Below are positions 13,574-14,324 of a DNA stretch of 14,324 bases, piece after piece. The stretch comes from Oscillospiraceae bacterium UBA6370. Its GTDB lineage: Bacteria > Bacillota > Clostridia > Oscillospirales > Oscillospiraceae. The stretch spans positions 6,309 through 20,632 of the forward strand of contig DJRC01000080.1 of the NCBI GenBank assembly GCA_002437735.1, in the 5' to 3' direction. The position numbers and the translations under genes are program-made. The notes under the pieces were generated by a model. The model was not told where the DNA came from, ran no database searches, and saw only the letters and a program-made list of their open reading frames with translations. Every line of letters starts with the position of its first letter. Positions within the stretch are counted from its first letter, which is position 1.

Positions 13574-13960
13574 ATGGAGCTTTTGCTGAAGGTATTCGCG
13601 CTGTGCGTCATCACAGCGGCGGTCGCCTCGCTGCTGCGGCGGAGCGAGGGAGAGCTGGCGCTGCTGCTGGCGCTGTGCGCCGCCGCCTGCGCGGCGGCTC
13701 TGCTCATCGCGGCAGGCGAACCGCTGGCCGCGCTGCTTCGCACGCTCGCGGAGAAAACGGGCCTTTCGGGCTCGGTGTTCACGCCGCTTTGGAAGGTGCT
13801 CGCCATTGCACTGACGGTGCGCGTGGGCGGCGCCTTCTGTCGTGACGCCGCGCAGGGCGCGCTTGCCTCCGTGCTCGAGACCGCCGGCGCGGTCTGCGCG
13901 CTGACCGCAGCCGCTCCGCTGCTGCTCGCCGTGGCAGAGCTGGTGGAGGGCTGGCTGTGA
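13574..13960 (+). CDS. spoIIIAD: Stage III sporulation protein AD
   Basis: A 128-residue, almost entirely hydrophobic protein with about four membrane segments, matching SpoIIIAD in length and place. FTPLWKVLAIALTVRVGGAF (69-88) corresponds to the conserved centre of the family, and the end LLLAVAELVEGWL to the conserved tail. It starts three bases after the spoIIIAC stop without a clear Shine-Dalgarno sequence, so translation is probably coupled to spoIIIAC. Its stop overlaps the spoIIIAE start by four bases (GTGA). The composition is very leucine/alanine-rich because of the high GC content. Confidence 0.93.
   Translation: MELLLKVFALCVITAAVASLLRRSEGELALLLALCAAACAAALLIAAGEPLAALLRTLAEKTGLSGSVFTPLWKVLAIALTVRVGGAFCRDAAQGALASVLETAGAVCALTAAAPLLLAVAELVEGWL
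13945..13950 (+). promoter_or_regulatory. Ribosome binding site for the spoIIIAE GTG start
   Basis: GGAGGG inside the end of spoIIIAD lies six bases before the GTG at 13957. It is the reason for calling a GTG start that overlaps the spoIIIAD stop. Confidence 0.7.
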
Positions 13961-14324
13961 GAAGGACGATATTTCTCCTGCTCACGCTCGCGCTCCTGAC
14001 CGTTCCGGTCCGCGCCGTGCAGCTTCCGGGCGAGCTTCTCGGCGCGCTGCCGGAGGAAGCGGCCGGGCTGGCGGAGGACGGGGACATCACCGAGGGCGGC
14101 GTACAGCTCCTCGTACAGAGCTTCTTCGATGCGCTGCGCGCGTCGCTGGACCGCTCGCTGCGCGGAGCGGTGCTGCTCGCGCTGACCGTCCTGCTCACGG
14201 GAGCTGCGGACGGCTTTGCGTCCTCGCTCGGCGAGAACGCCTCCCGCTTCGTGCCGCTCGTCGGCGTGCTGTGCGTGACGACGCTCTCGGCCGGCGACCT
14301 TTCCTCGCTCATCGGCCTGGGAAC
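13957..14324 (+). CDS. spoIIIAE: Stage III sporulation protein AE, 3'-truncated by the window end
   Basis: The first 122 codons of SpoIIIAE, the large polytopic membrane protein of the channel. The frame starts with GTG at 13957 and stays open to the last base. It begins with two arginines and a hydrophobic signal-like segment (about residues 5-17, TIFLLLTLALLTVPVRA), with a probable cleavage after the alanine before VQLPGELL. A short acidic linker (EDGDITEGG) and then the amphipathic FFDALRASLDRSLRGAVLLALTVLL and LVGVLCVTTLS segments follow, in the order known for SpoIIIAE. Its position after spoIIIAD confirms the assignment. The remaining roughly 250 residues and spoIIIAF-AH would lie to the right. 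Confidence 0.9.
   Translation, partial: MRRTIFLLLTLALLTVPVRAVQLPGELLGALPEEAAGLAEDGDITEGGVQLLVQSFFDALRASLDRSLRGAVLLALTVLLTGAADGFASSLGENASRFVPLVGVLCVTTLSAGDLSSLIGLG

Noticed and set aside
1..14324. Search for tRNA, rRNA, CRISPR, transposase, integrase, toxin-antitoxin and phage signatures
   Set aside because: No regularly spaced repeats, no cloverleaf-like intergenic sequence and no mobile-element protein motifs were found; all intergenic gaps are under 250 bases and are explained by promoters or terminators.

Overview
The window looks like a chromosomal core region of a GC-rich, endospore-forming member of the Clostridia. Three things support this: spoIIIA operon genes (spoIIIAA-AE) at the right end, the Gram-positive set hprK-murB-rapZ-whiA-dnaE in the middle, and strong G/C preference at third codon positions. 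A family such as Oscillospiraceae/Ruminococcaceae would fit, but that is inference from gene content and composition. No rRNA, tRNA, CRISPR array, IS element or phage gene was seen.

Layout from left to right. (1) 1-1468: the 3' part of plsY overlaps gpsA by 4 bases; together they supply glycerol-3-phosphate and acylate it, the first steps of phospholipid synthesis. A hairpin terminator follows. (2) 1519-2082: a Nudix hydrolase, ending convergently against rpmB (L28, minus strand) across a shared bidirectional terminator. (3) 2327-2567: a divergent promoter region between rpmB and hprK, with a readable housekeeping promoter on each strand. (4) 2568-10204: a tightly packed plus-strand run of hprK, murB, rapZ, whiA, dnaE and a small HAD-like protein. 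It covers carbon-catabolite signalling, peptidoglycan precursor synthesis, a nucleotide-binding regulator, a cell division/sporulation regulator and a replicative polymerase. The usual rapZ-whiA neighbour yvcK is absent. (5) 10253-10946: a DUF4364-type gene on the minus strand, divergent from (6) 10947-11801, a cysteine-rich protein with a sporulation-sigma-like promoter. (7) 11930-14324: spoIIIAA, AB, AC, AD and the start of AE, the operon for the forespore-mother cell channel, also preceded by a sporulation-like -10 element.

Most of the region is ordinary, well-conserved core genome, and I do not see a new defence or mobile system. The points most worth a second look are four. The HAD-like protein after dnaE has lost its catalytic motifs. 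yvcK is missing from its usual place. The cysteine-rich protein has a candidate sigma-K/E promoter. The upstream regions of that gene and spoIIIAA share a near-identical -10 block.
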